Shown in pieces: positions 34,564-43,705 of a stretch of 64,000 nt of DNA. Source of the DNA: Planctomycetota bacterium. GTDB taxonomy: Bacteria; Planctomycetota; UBA1135; GCA-002686595. The translations under genes and the position numbers were made by a program. Under the pieces are notes generated by a model. The model was not told the DNA's origin. It saw only the letters and a list, made by a program, of their open reading frames with translations, and searched no databases. The stretch covers positions 46,108 to 110,107 of the forward strand of contig JADHOC010000010.1 in NCBI GenBank assembly GCA_016779205.1, written 5' to 3'. How positions within the stretch are numbered: position 1 is the first letter of the stretch; each line of letters starts with the position of its first letter.

Positions 34564-35673
34564 ATGTCGCTTCGATTCTCCTCGCTCCTCGTCGCCAGCG
34601 TGGCAGCGTTGCTGGCCCCCGCCTGCGCCTCGCTGGGGGGACCCGCGCCGGAGCGCGCGGGGCCGGGGGCGTCCATGGGCGCGATCCACGTGAGCTACAC
34701 CGCGGCCTTCGAGGCGCTGAAGGAGGCGCTCGAGGAGGATGACCTGCTGCTCGCTCGCTCCACGGCCCGTCAGCTTCGGGGGCGCCTTGGCCGCGAGCTG
34801 GAGTCGGCGATCCCGCTCGCCCAGGCGCGCACCCGCACCGACGACATGGCGGCGCTCACCCTCTCGGGGGAGCTGCCGAGCCGCGAGAGCGTCGAGGCGG
34901 CTCTCCTGGCCGTGGACCGCTTCGAGGACATCATCAACGGTCGCGAGCGACTCGCGGCCGTGACCCTCAGCATCGAGCTCCGCCGCCGCCCCGGAGAGGA
35001 GCTGGTGGAGGCCCGGCTGGCGGGCGAGTCGAGCTGGGCAGAGCCCCTCGTCATTCGACCGTTCGCGGCGTCGATCCTCATCGGTCGCCTGCACGTGGAC
35101 AAGGAGGGCTTCGAGGTCAACTGGAGCGAGACCGTTGTGCTCGAGGAGGGCGTGGAGCTGGCCATGGCGGCCGGGGGCACCGCCTCGATGCCCCTGGCGG
35201 AGCTCCCGATCCAGGTGCCCGTGGGCGCCATGGCGACCCGGATGTCGGTGACCCTGGTGTGCACCGGCGGGGAGCTGGAGCAGGCGGGGGACCGCTACCC
35301 TGCCCGCGTGATCACCGTGCGTGAGGCGGAGCGGACCGACATCGCGGGGTGGATCCCCACCGGCCTCGTGGAGCCCCAGCGCCTCGTCCGACTCGTGGAG
35401 CAGGGGCGGGGGTCCACTGACGTTCTCCTGGAGTGCGCGATCCGTATCGCGCCCTCCCGGCGGGCGGAGGCCCTGGACGGGCTGGGGCGGGCCATCCAGA
35501 CGCTACCCGCCGAGGCCGTGCGGCCCGTGGTCCCGGCGATCCGGTGGCTCCTTGGCGTCAGCGGGATCGACGGCTTCGGGCGGGACGAGCGGGACTGGAA
35601 GCAGCTCCTCGCGGAGCGATACGACCGCCGCGTGGCGGCGGGCGAGATCGAAGGCCTTCCAGCCAGTCGGTGA
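34564..35673 (+). CDS. Lipoprotein of unknown function
   Basis: 369 residues from the ATG at 34564. The signal SLLVASVAALLAPAC ends in a lipobox with Cys20 (APAC). Residues 40-80 form an amphipathic helical region (AFEALKEALEEDDLLLARSTARQLRGRL). The middle part alternates strands (LAAVTLSIELRRRPGEELVEARLAGES, ILIGRLHVDKEGFEVNWSETVVLEEGVEL), and the C-terminus is helical. No known domain was recognised. It lies between rpsA and tyrS. Confidence 0.6.
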   Translation: MSLRFSSLLVASVAALLAPACASLGGPAPERAGPGASMGAIHVSYTAAFEALKEALEEDDLLLARSTARQLRGRLGRELESAIPLAQARTRTDDMAALTLSGELPSRESVEAALLAVDRFEDIINGRERLAAVTLSIELRRRPGEELVEARLAGESSWAEPLVIRPFAASILIGRLHVDKEGFEVNWSETVVLEEGVELAMAAGGTASMPLAELPIQVPVGAMATRMSVTLVCTGGELEQAGDRYPARVITVREAERTDIAGWIPTGLVEPQRLVRLVEQGRGSTDVLLECAIRIAPSRRAEALDGLGRAIQTLPAEAVRPVVPAIRWLLGVSGIDGFGRDERDWKQLLAERYDRRVAAGEIEGLPASR

Positions 35674-35707
35674 ATCGGCCCCTCTGCTCCCGTAGGATCC
35701 TCCTCCC

Positions 35708-36919
35708 ATGGACACCCAAGGCCCTGAAGTGGACCGTCAGCTCGCCGTCTTCCAGCGCGGCGTCTGTGACCTGATCGAGGAGCAGCAGCTGCGCGGGATG
35801 ATCGCGAAGTCGCTGTCCGAGGAGCGACCGCTGCGCATCAAGTTCGGCATGGACCCGAGCTCGCCGGACCTCCACCTGGGCCACGCGGTCCAGCTCCGCA
35901 AGCTGCGCGACCTCCAGGACCTCGGCCACCAGATCGTCCTCATCGTCGGGGACGCCACCGCCATGGTCGGAGACCCCAGCGGCCGCAACAAGCTCCGCCC
36001 GGTCCTCAGCCGCGAGGAGGTCGACGCGAACCAGAAGACCTACGTGGAGCAGGCGGCGCGGGTCCTGGACATGGAGCGCACGGAGGTGCGTCAGAACTCC
36101 GAGTGGTTCGACAAGATGAACTTCGAGGAGCTGCTCCGGCTCACCACCCGGATGACCGTGGCGCAGATGCTCGAACGCGACACGTTCCAGACGCGCATGG
36201 AGGCCAGCGAGCCCATCGGCATCAACGAGTTCCTCTACCCGCTCATGCAGGGCTGGGACTCGGTCCAGGTGGAGTCCGACCTCGAGCTCGGCGGCACGGA
36301 CCAGCTCTTCAACCTCCTGGTGGGCCGGCGGCTTCAGGAGCAGATGGAGCAGCGGCCTCAGATTGTCCTGACCCAGCCGCTCATCAACGGCCTCGACGGC
36401 CGGAAGATGAGCAAGTCCTACGGGAACTCGATCGGGTTGACCGCCTCCGCCAAGGACATGACGTTCCGGATCATGCAGGTGGACGACGAGGTCATGGGGG
36501 ACTGGTTCCTCCACCTCACTCGGCTCGACCCCGCCCGGATCGAGGAGGCCCTCGCCGGCCACCCGCGTGAGGCCAAGGCGCTCCTCGCGGCGGAGGTCAC
36601 GGCCTTCTACCACGGAGAGGAGGCGGCCCGCGAGGCCGCCGGGCAGTTCGATCGCGAGGTGCGGGACAAGGTGCTCCCCGATGACCTCCCCGAGGTCGCA
36701 TGGGACGCGGGGTGGGGCGAGGCCCTCCCGCTGCCGAACCTCCTGAAGGAGCTCGGGCTCTGCCAGTCCACCTCCGAGGCGCGCCGCGCCATCCAGCAGG
36801 GCGGCGTCCGGCTCGACGGCGAGGTGAAGAGCGACGCCCGGGAGGAGCTCCCCCGGCCGGCCGAGCCGCAGCTGGTCCAGGTGGGCAAGAAGCGAGTGGC
36901 GCGGCTCCTCCCGAGCTAG
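35708..36919 (+). CDS. tyrS: Tyrosyl-tRNA synthetase
   Basis: 403 residues, the shorter of the two bacterial TyrRS types (TyrZ-like). Class I HIGH motif as HLGH at 56-59, and a true KMSKS at 233-237, where the longer TyrS type has KFGKT. GMDPSSPDLHLGH and GGTDQLFNLLVGR are diagnostic. The S4 RNA-binding domain is the last 60 residues (LLKELGLCQSTSEARRAIQQGGVRLDG). The ATG has ATCCTCCTCCC upstream, not a good Shine-Dalgarno. Confidence 0.95.
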   Translation: MDTQGPEVDRQLAVFQRGVCDLIEEQQLRGMIAKSLSEERPLRIKFGMDPSSPDLHLGHAVQLRKLRDLQDLGHQIVLIVGDATAMVGDPSGRNKLRPVLSREEVDANQKTYVEQAARVLDMERTEVRQNSEWFDKMNFEELLRLTTRMTVAQMLERDTFQTRMEASEPIGINEFLYPLMQGWDSVQVESDLELGGTDQLFNLLVGRRLQEQMEQRPQIVLTQPLINGLDGRKMSKSYGNSIGLTASAKDMTFRIMQVDDEVMGDWFLHLTRLDPARIEEALAGHPREAKALLAAEVTAFYHGEEAAREAAGQFDREVRDKVLPDDLPEVAWDAGWGEALPLPNLLKELGLCQSTSEARRAIQQGGVRLDGEVKSDAREELPRPAEPQLVQVGKKRVARLLPS

Positions 36920-36956
36920 GGCTCGCGGCCCGCTGCGCTGCCCGCGGGGGGAGGGC

Positions 36957-38195
36957 TCAGCCCTCGACGACCTGGCCGCTGAGCCGGACCGGAAGCTCCG
37001 TGCTGGAGCCTTCCGGTCCCACGCCGCCCACGGGCTCGTCCAGGACGAAGACGAGGTTCCCCGAGACGAAGCCGGGGCTGGCGCCGGGGAGCATGGTGAT
37101 GCGCACGCTCCACGCGGCCGCGCGACCGTCGGCGTCGGGCTGGATGGGGGTCGTGACGATCTCGAGGGGGACCGGGTCGGCGCTCTCCACGCGGGTCTCG
37201 AGCACCTTGAGCTTCGCGCCGGGGACCAGCGCGTTGAGTTCGCTCTCGAACAGGGCCCCCTCCGAGGAGCGGACCGCGCCCAGGGTGATGAGGGGTTTGG
37301 CGAGGACCACATCGGGGACGACCTGGGCGATCACGGGGACCTTCAGCCGGCCCTCGTCGCCCTCCCCGTCGCGGTCGGTGGTCCGCAAGACCACGTCGCC
37401 GCGGGTGACTCCGAGCGGGGAGAGGGGGTCGACCGAGACATCCACGTACCACACAAACTCGCCGCCGAAGGACTCGGTCACCAGGTCGACGACGAGGCCC
37501 TCCGGGGAACTGATGACCCCGAGGATCCTGGCCAGGGTCTCCTTGCGGTCGACGATGATCTTGACGCGGGCCTCGCCCCCGTGGGAGGTCGGCGTGTTCA
37601 GGAGCCGCGCCTCGGTGGGCGCGAACATGAAGGGGCGAGTGGGGAGGAAGCCGAGCTCGAGGGTGATGTAGGGCTCGAGGTCACTGTCGGTCGTCATCCG
37701 AAACAGGGCCAGCTTGCGCTGATTCGGAGCCGTGAAGGCCGTGATGACCTCGATGGACACCTCGAGCTCTGCTCCGGGGGGCACCGTGGCGATGACGTCT
37801 CCGCGGAAGGACCGGATCTCCCTCGGAGGACCGCCTCCGTTGGGGTGGATGGTCATGCCGGCGAGGCGCGTGCAGCCGCAGGCCGCCTGCGCGTTGAGGA
37901 TCTTCAGCGGGCCCTCCCCGCTGTTGCGGAACCGCACGGGCCAGGTGAGACGATCCCCGTAGATGAGCTCGCCGAAGTCATGGAAGCGCGGGCGGGCCGG
38001 ATCCTGGGGGTCGATCGTCTCGAGGAGCCCCTGCCCCTGGGCGAGAGTCTCGGCCTGGGCGGCCGGCTCCTGGGGTCCAGCGGCCTGCTGCGTGCCCTGC
38101 GAGTCGGCGGGGCGGCAGGCCGTCAGGGGCGCCAGCAGCGCCGCGAGGAGCGCCGCGAGGAGCGCCGCGAGGAGCGGAAGCGAGGGGGTCCTCAT
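36957..38195 (-). CDS. DUF1573 lipoprotein
   Basis: 412 residues. The signal peptide is a near-perfect AALL repeat ending in lipobox LTAC (Cys27). The mature N-terminus RPRFHDFGELIYGDRLTWPVRFRNSGEGPLKILNAQAACGCTRL is a textbook DUF1573 Ig-like domain with the conserved CGCT. Two or three further beta domains follow, the last including VPVIAQVVPDVVLAKPLITLGAV. Probably an outer-membrane or periplasmic structural or binding protein. The start is seven bases from the stop of the sulfatase-like gene upstream, so the two form an operon. Confidence 0.82.
   Translation of the reverse strand: MRTPSLPLLAALLAALLAALLAPLTACRPADSQGTQQAAGPQEPAAQAETLAQGQGLLETIDPQDPARPRFHDFGELIYGDRLTWPVRFRNSGEGPLKILNAQAACGCTRLAGMTIHPNGGGPPREIRSFRGDVIATVPPGAELEVSIEVITAFTAPNQRKLALFRMTTDSDLEPYITLELGFLPTRPFMFAPTEARLLNTPTSHGGEARVKIIVDRKETLARILGVISSPEGLVVDLVTESFGGEFVWYVDVSVDPLSPLGVTRGDVVLRTTDRDGEGDEGRLKVPVIAQVVPDVVLAKPLITLGAVRSSEGALFESELNALVPGAKLKVLETRVESADPVPLEIVTTPIQPDADGRAAAWSVRITMLPGASPGFVSGNLVFVLDEPVGGVGPEGSSTELPVRLSGQVVEG
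38137..38172 (-). repeat. 12-bp tandem repeat in the DUF1573 signal peptide
   Basis: Three perfect copies of the 12-bp unit agcgccgcgagg (plus strand), with four more bases of a fourth copy. Each unit encodes four residues of the AALL-type h-region, so copy changes would lengthen or shorten the signal peptide in frame. Confidence 0.9.
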
Positions 38196-38202
38196 CCGGC
38201 CC

Positions 38203-39678
38203 TCAGCGGTCCTCGGCGCCGCCGGCTTCGTCGTCGCCGCCGTAGCCCAATGAGTTCAGGGCGCCGGCGTCGGGCCCACCGTCGGAGGCGGAGGGCGGCT
38301 CGACGCGGCTGACGTCACGCTCCGTGAGGAACGCCTTGAGGCGTGCGGCCTCGGGGTGGCCTTCGGTGTAGAGGTTCTTCAGCTCGGAGGGGTCCTTGAG
38401 CAGGTCGTAGAGCTGCGAGAACTGAGGGTTACGCTCGTGCCAGATGAACTTCCAGCGGCCGTCGCAGGCCATGTAGAGGTTGTCGTACTGGTTGGGCGGG
38501 AGCTTCTTAGGCCCGGGCGCGTGGCTGTCGTAGGCGTTCAGGGCGTCGGCGTAGGCGATCCGCGGAGCGCTCTCTTCTTCGCCGCGCATCAGGTCCATCA
38601 GCGACTCGCCCTCCATGCGGGAGCGTACGGGCACCTGGAGGGCCTCCAAGATCGTCGGGGCCACGTCGATGGTGCGGACCTGGTTGCCCACCACCACGCG
38701 GCTCGGGCCGCCGGGGACGCGGATGATGAGGGGGACCCGCACGCACCAGTCGTAGAGGAGGCGGTGCTTCATCCAGCCGTGGTTGCGCAGCCCCTCGGTC
38801 ATGCCCTGGCCGTGGTCGGCGGTGATGACGATGACCGTGTTCTGGTCCTGTCCGTGCTCCTTGAGCCAGCCGCGGAGCCGCGCGATCTGGCGGTCCATGA
38901 AGGCGAGCTCGGGGTCGTAGATGCGTTCGCGCCACTCGAGGCTCCCCGGCATCGTGCGGGACTCCGCCGCGGTCGGATAGGTGATCCCGTAGTCCGCCGC
39001 GAACTCGGCGGGAGGGACCAGGGAGAAGTCGTGCACGTCGAACATGTGCAACCACATGCACCACGGGCCCTGCTCACCATTGGCGTCCAGCCACTCCAGC
39101 GCGGAGTCGGTGGTGAAGTCGCCTCGGCGCTGGGTGGCGGTCTTCCCGCCGGTGTCCCACACGGTCCCGTGCCGCTGCTGCTGCGTGAGGTCGAGGGTGT
39201 CGAGGTCCACGCCCGAGTCGAAGTCCTCGAAGCCCTGGTTCAGGTTGTAGGCGCTGGAGACGGGGTAGGAGCTGACCCGCGCGGCCGTCTGGTAGCCGCG
39301 GCCCGCGAGGAGCTCGGGCAGGGTGTCCACGGATTCCTTCAGACGGTGGGACACGTCCTCGCTGAAGAAGACCCGCATCCCATGCTTGTAGTTGTTGAGT
39401 CCCGTGAGGATCGACGAGTGGGACATGGGGGTGATCCCGGCGGTCGAGATGGCGCGCTCGAAGCGGGCGCCCTCCTCGGCGATGGCGTCGATCTCCGGCG
39501 TCAGGCCCGGGGCGCCTCCGTAGCAGCTCATGCGATCGGGCCGCGTGGTGTCGAGCGTGATGAGGAGCACGTTCATCTGGCGCTCGCCATCACCGCCGCT
39601 GCCGCAGGCGGTGAGACCGGCGGCGAGGACCAGGGCGGCGGAGAGGAGGCTGGGGAGGGGGCGTCGGCGTGCGGTCAT
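38203..39678 (-). CDS. Sulfatase-superfamily lipoprotein lacking the formylglycine cysteine
   Basis: 491 residues with lipobox LTAC (Cys25). Alkaline-phosphatase-superfamily motifs: LLITLDTTRPDRMSCYGG (metal aspartates), then the nucleophile region ITPMSHSSILTG, and VIVITADHGQGM with HG near the second metal. In type I sulfatases the nucleophile motif is C/S-x-P-x-R; here it is T-P-M-S-H, so formylglycine cannot form and a threonine nucleophile is expected, as in the TLPSH group. It is therefore more likely a phosphoesterase, phosphotransferase or non-FGly hydrolase than a true sulfatase. Same operon as the DUF1573 gene. Confidence 0.85.
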   Translation of the reverse strand: MTARRRPLPSLLSAALVLAAGLTACGSGGDGERQMNVLLITLDTTRPDRMSCYGGAPGLTPEIDAIAEEGARFERAISTAGITPMSHSSILTGLNNYKHGMRVFFSEDVSHRLKESVDTLPELLAGRGYQTAARVSSYPVSSAYNLNQGFEDFDSGVDLDTLDLTQQQRHGTVWDTGGKTATQRRGDFTTDSALEWLDANGEQGPWCMWLHMFDVHDFSLVPPAEFAADYGITYPTAAESRTMPGSLEWRERIYDPELAFMDRQIARLRGWLKEHGQDQNTVIVITADHGQGMTEGLRNHGWMKHRLLYDWCVRVPLIIRVPGGPSRVVVGNQVRTIDVAPTILEALQVPVRSRMEGESLMDLMRGEEESAPRIAYADALNAYDSHAPGPKKLPPNQYDNLYMACDGRWKFIWHERNPQFSQLYDLLKDPSELKNLYTEGHPEAARLKAFLTERDVSRVEPPSASDGGPDAGALNSLGYGGDDEAGGAEDR

Positions 39679-39819
39679 GGCTGGAGGGGCGTCAGCTTCG
39701 GGCTGGGGCGCGTGCAGAATGATCCTCGATTGCGTGGGTCCGCGGCAACGGTCGGGGCGGGAACGATGGGTTTCCCGGGGCCGACTCCGGTTTCAGCGAC
39801 GGTGAGGGGGCGTCCCCGC

Positions 39820-41211
39820 TCAGCGATCTCCGTCCTTCGAATCTGCCTCGGCCGGGATCCGAGAGAGCAGGCGCTGCATGCGCTTCTGGCCCTGGGCGTC
39901 GAGTGTCCCCATGCCGATATCGCCGATCTCCGTGGCGACCTGCCAGAGCTCGAGCCGAAGCGCGCGCTCCATGAAGAGCCCGTAGGTCTTGGTCACGGGG
40001 TAATGGTCCTGGATGAGCTCGAAGAGCGCGCGTGCGTCACCCCCGCGGGCGTCCGCGAGGAGCGCCTCGTACACCCAGGAGGCCTGTTCGATGATCTCCA
40101 TCCGGGTGTCGGGGACGCTGAAGGGGAGCGGCTTGATGATCTCAGTGCCATTCGCCCCGTCCGCCGGCACGTCCCCGTCCCCAGGCACCTCGCCCACTGC
40201 AGGCGCCTCGCCCTCGACCTGGGGCGCACCCGAGGCGGCGTTCAGGCTGGCGATCCGGCTGGCGAAGATCGCGGTCGCCTCGAGGCCGCCGCCATTCAGG
40301 ATCTCGGAGTACTGTTGATAGCGACCGAGCACGGGGACGACGGAGCCAAAGAGCCAGCGCCGCGCCTCCTCCTGCCTGGACCCCAGGCCAGCGAGCTCGA
40401 TGAAGAGGTCGCGGGTCTCGAGGTCCTTGCGGCGCCACTTGTTGACCCGCACGAGGTCATAAGCGGTCTGCCGATCGCCGAGGCCCTGCAGGAGCTGCTG
40501 TGAGAGGATCCTCGACTCGGTCTCCAGGATCGCCACGGCCTCGGGGGCCTCCATCTTCGCCGCCGAGATGCGCTCGAGCAGGAACTCGAGGTAGCGGCTC
40601 CTGAAGCCAGGCCGGAAGTCGTCGGCGCGGCGCAGGCACCAGGTGTATCCGTTCACCGCGTCCTTGCGGCCCTGTGGTTCGAGCGCGCGGAAGCGCGTGT
40701 TGGCCCAGGCGAGCCACCGGAAGGGCTCCTCGGCGGCCTTGCCCTCCGGCTTCGTGCTCTGGGAGGACTCCGCCGTGGCGCCGTAGACCGTTGCCAGGAA
40801 CTCCGTGGCGCCGTCCTCGGGGGTGAGCTGGCCCACCCGGCCTCCGCGGACGAAGTCGATGATGTCCACGGTGGGGTAGCGCCTCATCGGGTTCCGGCGG
40901 GCGCCCTCCCGGTCCTCCTTGGTGTTGATGCGCACCGCGACCCCGTTCTCCTCGATCCAGTCCTTCACGCCGGAGTCACCGAAGATCGCCTCCCGGTAGC
41001 CCCGGACCGCGGGCGTCTCCGGACCGTCGACCCAGAGGATGATCAGGAACTTCTGCAGGCGCTCCGCGCGGGAGACGGCGGACTCGAAGTCGAGGTCAGC
41101 GAGCACGAGCGGTGACTCGTCCACCGGCTCCTGGACTGCGGGCGCGGGCGTCGCGAGGAGGCAGAGCTGGATGAGGCCGGTGAGGAGCGCGCGGGAGGGA
41201 TGCATGGGCAT
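39820..41211 (-). CDS. Secreted thioredoxin-fold protein without CxxC, with helical C-terminus
   Basis: 463 residues from the ATG at 41211 (a second ATG is two codons on). Signal peptide LLTGLIQLCLLATPAPA. Residues 35-130 follow a thioredoxin-like path: DFESAVSRAERLQKFLIILWVDGPETPAV, then GVAVRINTKEDREG and RRYPTVDIIDF with the cis-Pro-like TV/PT turn. The CxxC position reads GPET, so redox activity is not expected. The rest to 463 is mainly helical with a Glu/Pro/Gly-rich linker near 330-360. Function unknown. Confidence 0.6.
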   Translation of the reverse strand: MPMHPSRALLTGLIQLCLLATPAPAVQEPVDESPLVLADLDFESAVSRAERLQKFLIILWVDGPETPAVRGYREAIFGDSGVKDWIEENGVAVRINTKEDREGARRNPMRRYPTVDIIDFVRGGRVGQLTPEDGATEFLATVYGATAESSQSTKPEGKAAEEPFRWLAWANTRFRALEPQGRKDAVNGYTWCLRRADDFRPGFRSRYLEFLLERISAAKMEAPEAVAILETESRILSQQLLQGLGDRQTAYDLVRVNKWRRKDLETRDLFIELAGLGSRQEEARRWLFGSVVPVLGRYQQYSEILNGGGLEATAIFASRIASLNAASGAPQVEGEAPAVGEVPGDGDVPADGANGTEIIKPLPFSVPDTRMEIIEQASWVYEALLADARGGDARALFELIQDHYPVTKTYGLFMERALRLELWQVATEIGDIGMGTLDAQGQKRMQRLLSRIPAEADSKDGDR

Positions 41212-41355
41212 GTCCGGATCAGGGAACGGCGTCGACGCAGTGTATTGGACGCGGCGCCTGGCCCCGAGTTCTCAGGACAAGCGCCGCTTGGAATCACGTG
41301 GCCCGCGGCGACGACTCGGGGTCGTACGCAGTGGGGGCCCGGAAAGTTGGCTCAA

Positions 41356-41874
41356 TCAGCCGGCGTTGCGCTCCGGCTGGAACTCGCGGAGCTTGTAGCG
41401 GTCGATCTTGCGGTAGAGCGTCGCCCGGCCAATCCCGAGCAGCTGCGCCGCCCGCTTGACGTTCCAGGTCGTGGTCTCGAGGGCGTGCTTGAGGATCTGC
41501 TGCTCGTAGTCCTCGAAGCGGTGGATCGAGCCCGGCTCGAGGAGCACGGTGCCGTCGTCGACGGCCGTGGGCTCCGAGGTCACCGGAGCGGAGGGCGCCG
41601 AGGCCACGGGGGCCGAGGGGGCCGAGTGGCTCACGGGGAGGAGGGGGTGGGCCGTGCACTGACGGACGACCTCGGAAGCGGTCTCGTCGGCAGACTGAAC
41701 GTCGAAGAGGACGAGGTCGGGCCGCTTGCCGTTCCCGGTAGCGCGCGCGTCGCCGGGGCTGGCGGCGAAGCGAATGAGCCAGCCAAAGCGGTGCGCCTCT
41801 TCGGAGACCCGGCTGCGGTCCGAGTCGTTGAGACCAAGGCACAGGACGGAACGCGGTTGATCAGAGGAGGTCAT
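41356..41874 (-). CDS. Fis-type HTH regulator with receiver-like N-terminal domain
   Basis: 172 residues from the ATG at 41874; a longer in-frame start exists upstream but adds low-complexity residues. The N-terminal 65 residues (SVLCLGLNDSDRSRVSEEAHRFGWLIRFA...PDLVLFDVQSAD) resemble a receiver fold, with Asp in LFDV, but the lysine half is missing. An Ala/Pro/Ser linker follows, and residues 125-165 are a Fis/NtrC-type helix-turn-helix: YEQQILKHALETTTWNVKRAAQLLGIGRATLYRKI. It lacks an AAA+ domain, so it cannot activate sigma-54 by itself. Confidence 0.75.
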   Translation of the reverse strand: MTSSDQPRSVLCLGLNDSDRSRVSEEAHRFGWLIRFAASPGDARATGNGKRPDLVLFDVQSADETASEVVRQCTAHPLLPVSHSAPSAPVASAPSAPVTSEPTAVDDGTVLLEPGSIHRFEDYEQQILKHALETTTWNVKRAAQLLGIGRATLYRKIDRYKLREFQPERNAG

Positions 41875-42514
41875 GGTCAGGAAAAGAAGTCGACGTGGTA
41901 TCGCGAGGCAAGTCGCGGGATTTGGAAGAAGGCGCGCGGCTGCGCCGCAGGCGTTGGGTGAGCGGGGGGCGAGGAGGACTCCCGCCACCGCTGTGGAAAA
42001 TGGATCGGCGGGCGCTTGCCTCGAAATGAAGCCGACTTCGAGGAACCACCAACCCTCGACGGGGGGGTGGTACTCCCACACCGCCCCGGCGGGGCCCATG
42101 GGAGCGGTCGAAGGGGTCGACCCGCGGCGGGGGGGGAGCCGCGGATCGCGGGGCCTTCCCGCTGTCCACATCCGAGACGCGGGGTAGCTCACCACCGTTC
42201 CCCTGGATCGGGCAAGAATCTCCTGATCTGCAATGGGAGGGGCCCTGGGGGCCCTGGGAAGGGCCTTGGGCGGCAGTTCCTCCTGTCAGCGTGCTCCTGA
42301 GCGCGCGGGAGTTGGGGGGGATTCGGGCCCCGCGACAGGTGGGGGCTGGCGACCGAGGAGGGTCCCGTGGCCGGGGATCGGGCCCGGGGCGTGGCGGCGT
42401 TGCGCCGCGGCGGCCGCCGCCCCCGCAAATGCGCTCACACTCCGGTCTGGGCGTGCCGTATGGTCCCGCGTGATGTGGACCGATGACCCATCCCGGGACC
42501 AACGCCCGGGGCAC
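41875..42514. other. Long G-rich intergenic region between divergent genes
   Basis: 640 bases with no convincing gene; the ORFs that cross it lack homology-like features. It holds several long G-runs (G7 at 42061-42067, G7 at 42314-42320) and a 7-bp hairpin (42122-42128 with 42138-42144) whose loop is G8A. Promoters for the HTH gene and the MORN operon must lie here. No sigma-70 or sigma-54 consensus could be picked with confidence. Confidence 0.5.
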
Positions 42515-43705
42515 ATGCCGCGCTCAGCGGCCCTCTGCTCGCTGCTCCTCTTCGTGGCGTGCTCGAACTCGGAGGAGCCGGGGACCCCAGGCGCGCCTCA
42601 GGCGGTGGGAGGCGGCGGCCAGGAGGTCGTGGACCCCTCCAGCGGAGCGGAGGCGCCCTCGCAGGACGACGTCGACGCCGCGCTCCCGGAGACCCTCGAG
42701 GACCTGGTGGAGGCCCTCGGCGCCATTCCTGCGGAACTCAAGGTGGTCACCGACCCCTCCCTGTTGGAGCCGACCGACCCTGCGGCCTGGCCCGCACCCT
42801 CGTCGGTGGGCGGGGACCCCGTTCGGATCCTGCGGGAGGTGCACCCCACCACGGGGACCCTCCTGAGGATCGCCGCGGCCCGTCCGGTCAAGGCGGAGGG
42901 AGAGGTACCGGTGCTCCACGGTCCGGAGTGGCGCTTCCACGAGTCCGGCGCGACCCGTTCCATCCAGTGGTGGAAGGACGACGTCCCCCACGGCCCCATG
43001 AAGCAGTGGCGTCCCGTGGGAATGCTCGCCCGGGAGGGCGTCTTCTCGGATGGCCAGCGTGATGGCCTCTGGCGGGTCTTCGCCAAGAACGGCCAGCTGA
43101 TCGAGCAGAAGATCTACCGCAACGGGCTCCCCGAGGGCGAGCACCGAGCGTGGTACCCCACGGGCAAGGAGAAGGAGCTGGAGACGTACAAGGGGGGCGT
43201 CCTCGACGGGCCGCGCAAGCAGTGGGGGCGTGGCGGCCTCCTCGTGCTGACGGAGGCCTATGAGGCGGGGTCCCTGAACGGGCGTTGGTCAGACTTCTTC
43301 CCCGGCACCAGCAACCCCCGGCAGTGGGGCGAGTATCGGAACGGGAAGCGCGAGGGGACCTGGCGGCGGGCCTCCGAGGCGGGCGTGACCCTCTCAACGG
43401 CCACCTACATCAACGGAGTCCTGGACGGTCTGATCCGACTCTGGAGTGAGGAGGGTGTCCTGATCGAAGAAACCACCTACTCGGAGGGGCAGAAGACCGG
43501 CCCGTCGCTGAGCTGGTACGCGGATGGGACCCCACAGTCCGAAGGCCGGCTGGAGAACGGTCGCCGGATTGGTCGATGGACCTACTGGAAGAGCGACGGC
43601 GCCCTGAACGAGCGCTGGTCCGGCGTGTTCGAAGACGACGAACGCGTCTCGCCGCTGGAGTCCGAAGGGGACGCCCCGCGCCCCCCCCAAGAAGGCCCTC
43701 GATGA
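42515..43705 (+). CDS. Lipoprotein with MORN/YwqK-type repeats
   Basis: 396 residues from the ATG at 42515, which gives a proper lipoprotein signal (MPRSAALCSLLLFVAC; lipobox FVAC). An in-frame ATG at 42473 adds 14 residues. Residues 20-75 are a Glu/Pro-rich linker. From about 165 the protein is a string of some nine repeats of about 23 residues with the pattern GxWxxWxxxGxLxxExxYxxGxxxG, as in YwqK-family 'toxin-antitoxin' annotated proteins and MORN repeats; the toxin-antitoxin label is not supported here. The stop overlaps the next ATG by four bases. Confidence 0.78.
   Translation: MPRSAALCSLLLFVACSNSEEPGTPGAPQAVGGGGQEVVDPSSGAEAPSQDDVDAALPETLEDLVEALGAIPAELKVVTDPSLLEPTDPAAWPAPSSVGGDPVRILREVHPTTGTLLRIAAARPVKAEGEVPVLHGPEWRFHESGATRSIQWWKDDVPHGPMKQWRPVGMLAREGVFSDGQRDGLWRVFAKNGQLIEQKIYRNGLPEGEHRAWYPTGKEKELETYKGGVLDGPRKQWGRGGLLVLTEAYEAGSLNGRWSDFFPGTSNPRQWGEYRNGKREGTWRRASEAGVTLSTATYINGVLDGLIRLWSEEGVLIEETTYSEGQKTGPSLSWYADGTPQSEGRLENGRRIGRWTYWKSDGALNERWSGVFEDDERVSPLESEGDAPRPPQEGPR

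Noticed and set aside
32512-35094. 860-residue minus-strand ORF with LLCGG repeats
   Set aside because: It is antisense to rpsA; the LLCGG run is the reverse of the AAAEE repeat. No start signal or homology-like features.
38203-39678. Classical formylglycine sulfatase
   Set aside because: The required Cys or Ser in C/S-x-P-x-R is a Thr in a T-P-M-S-H context.
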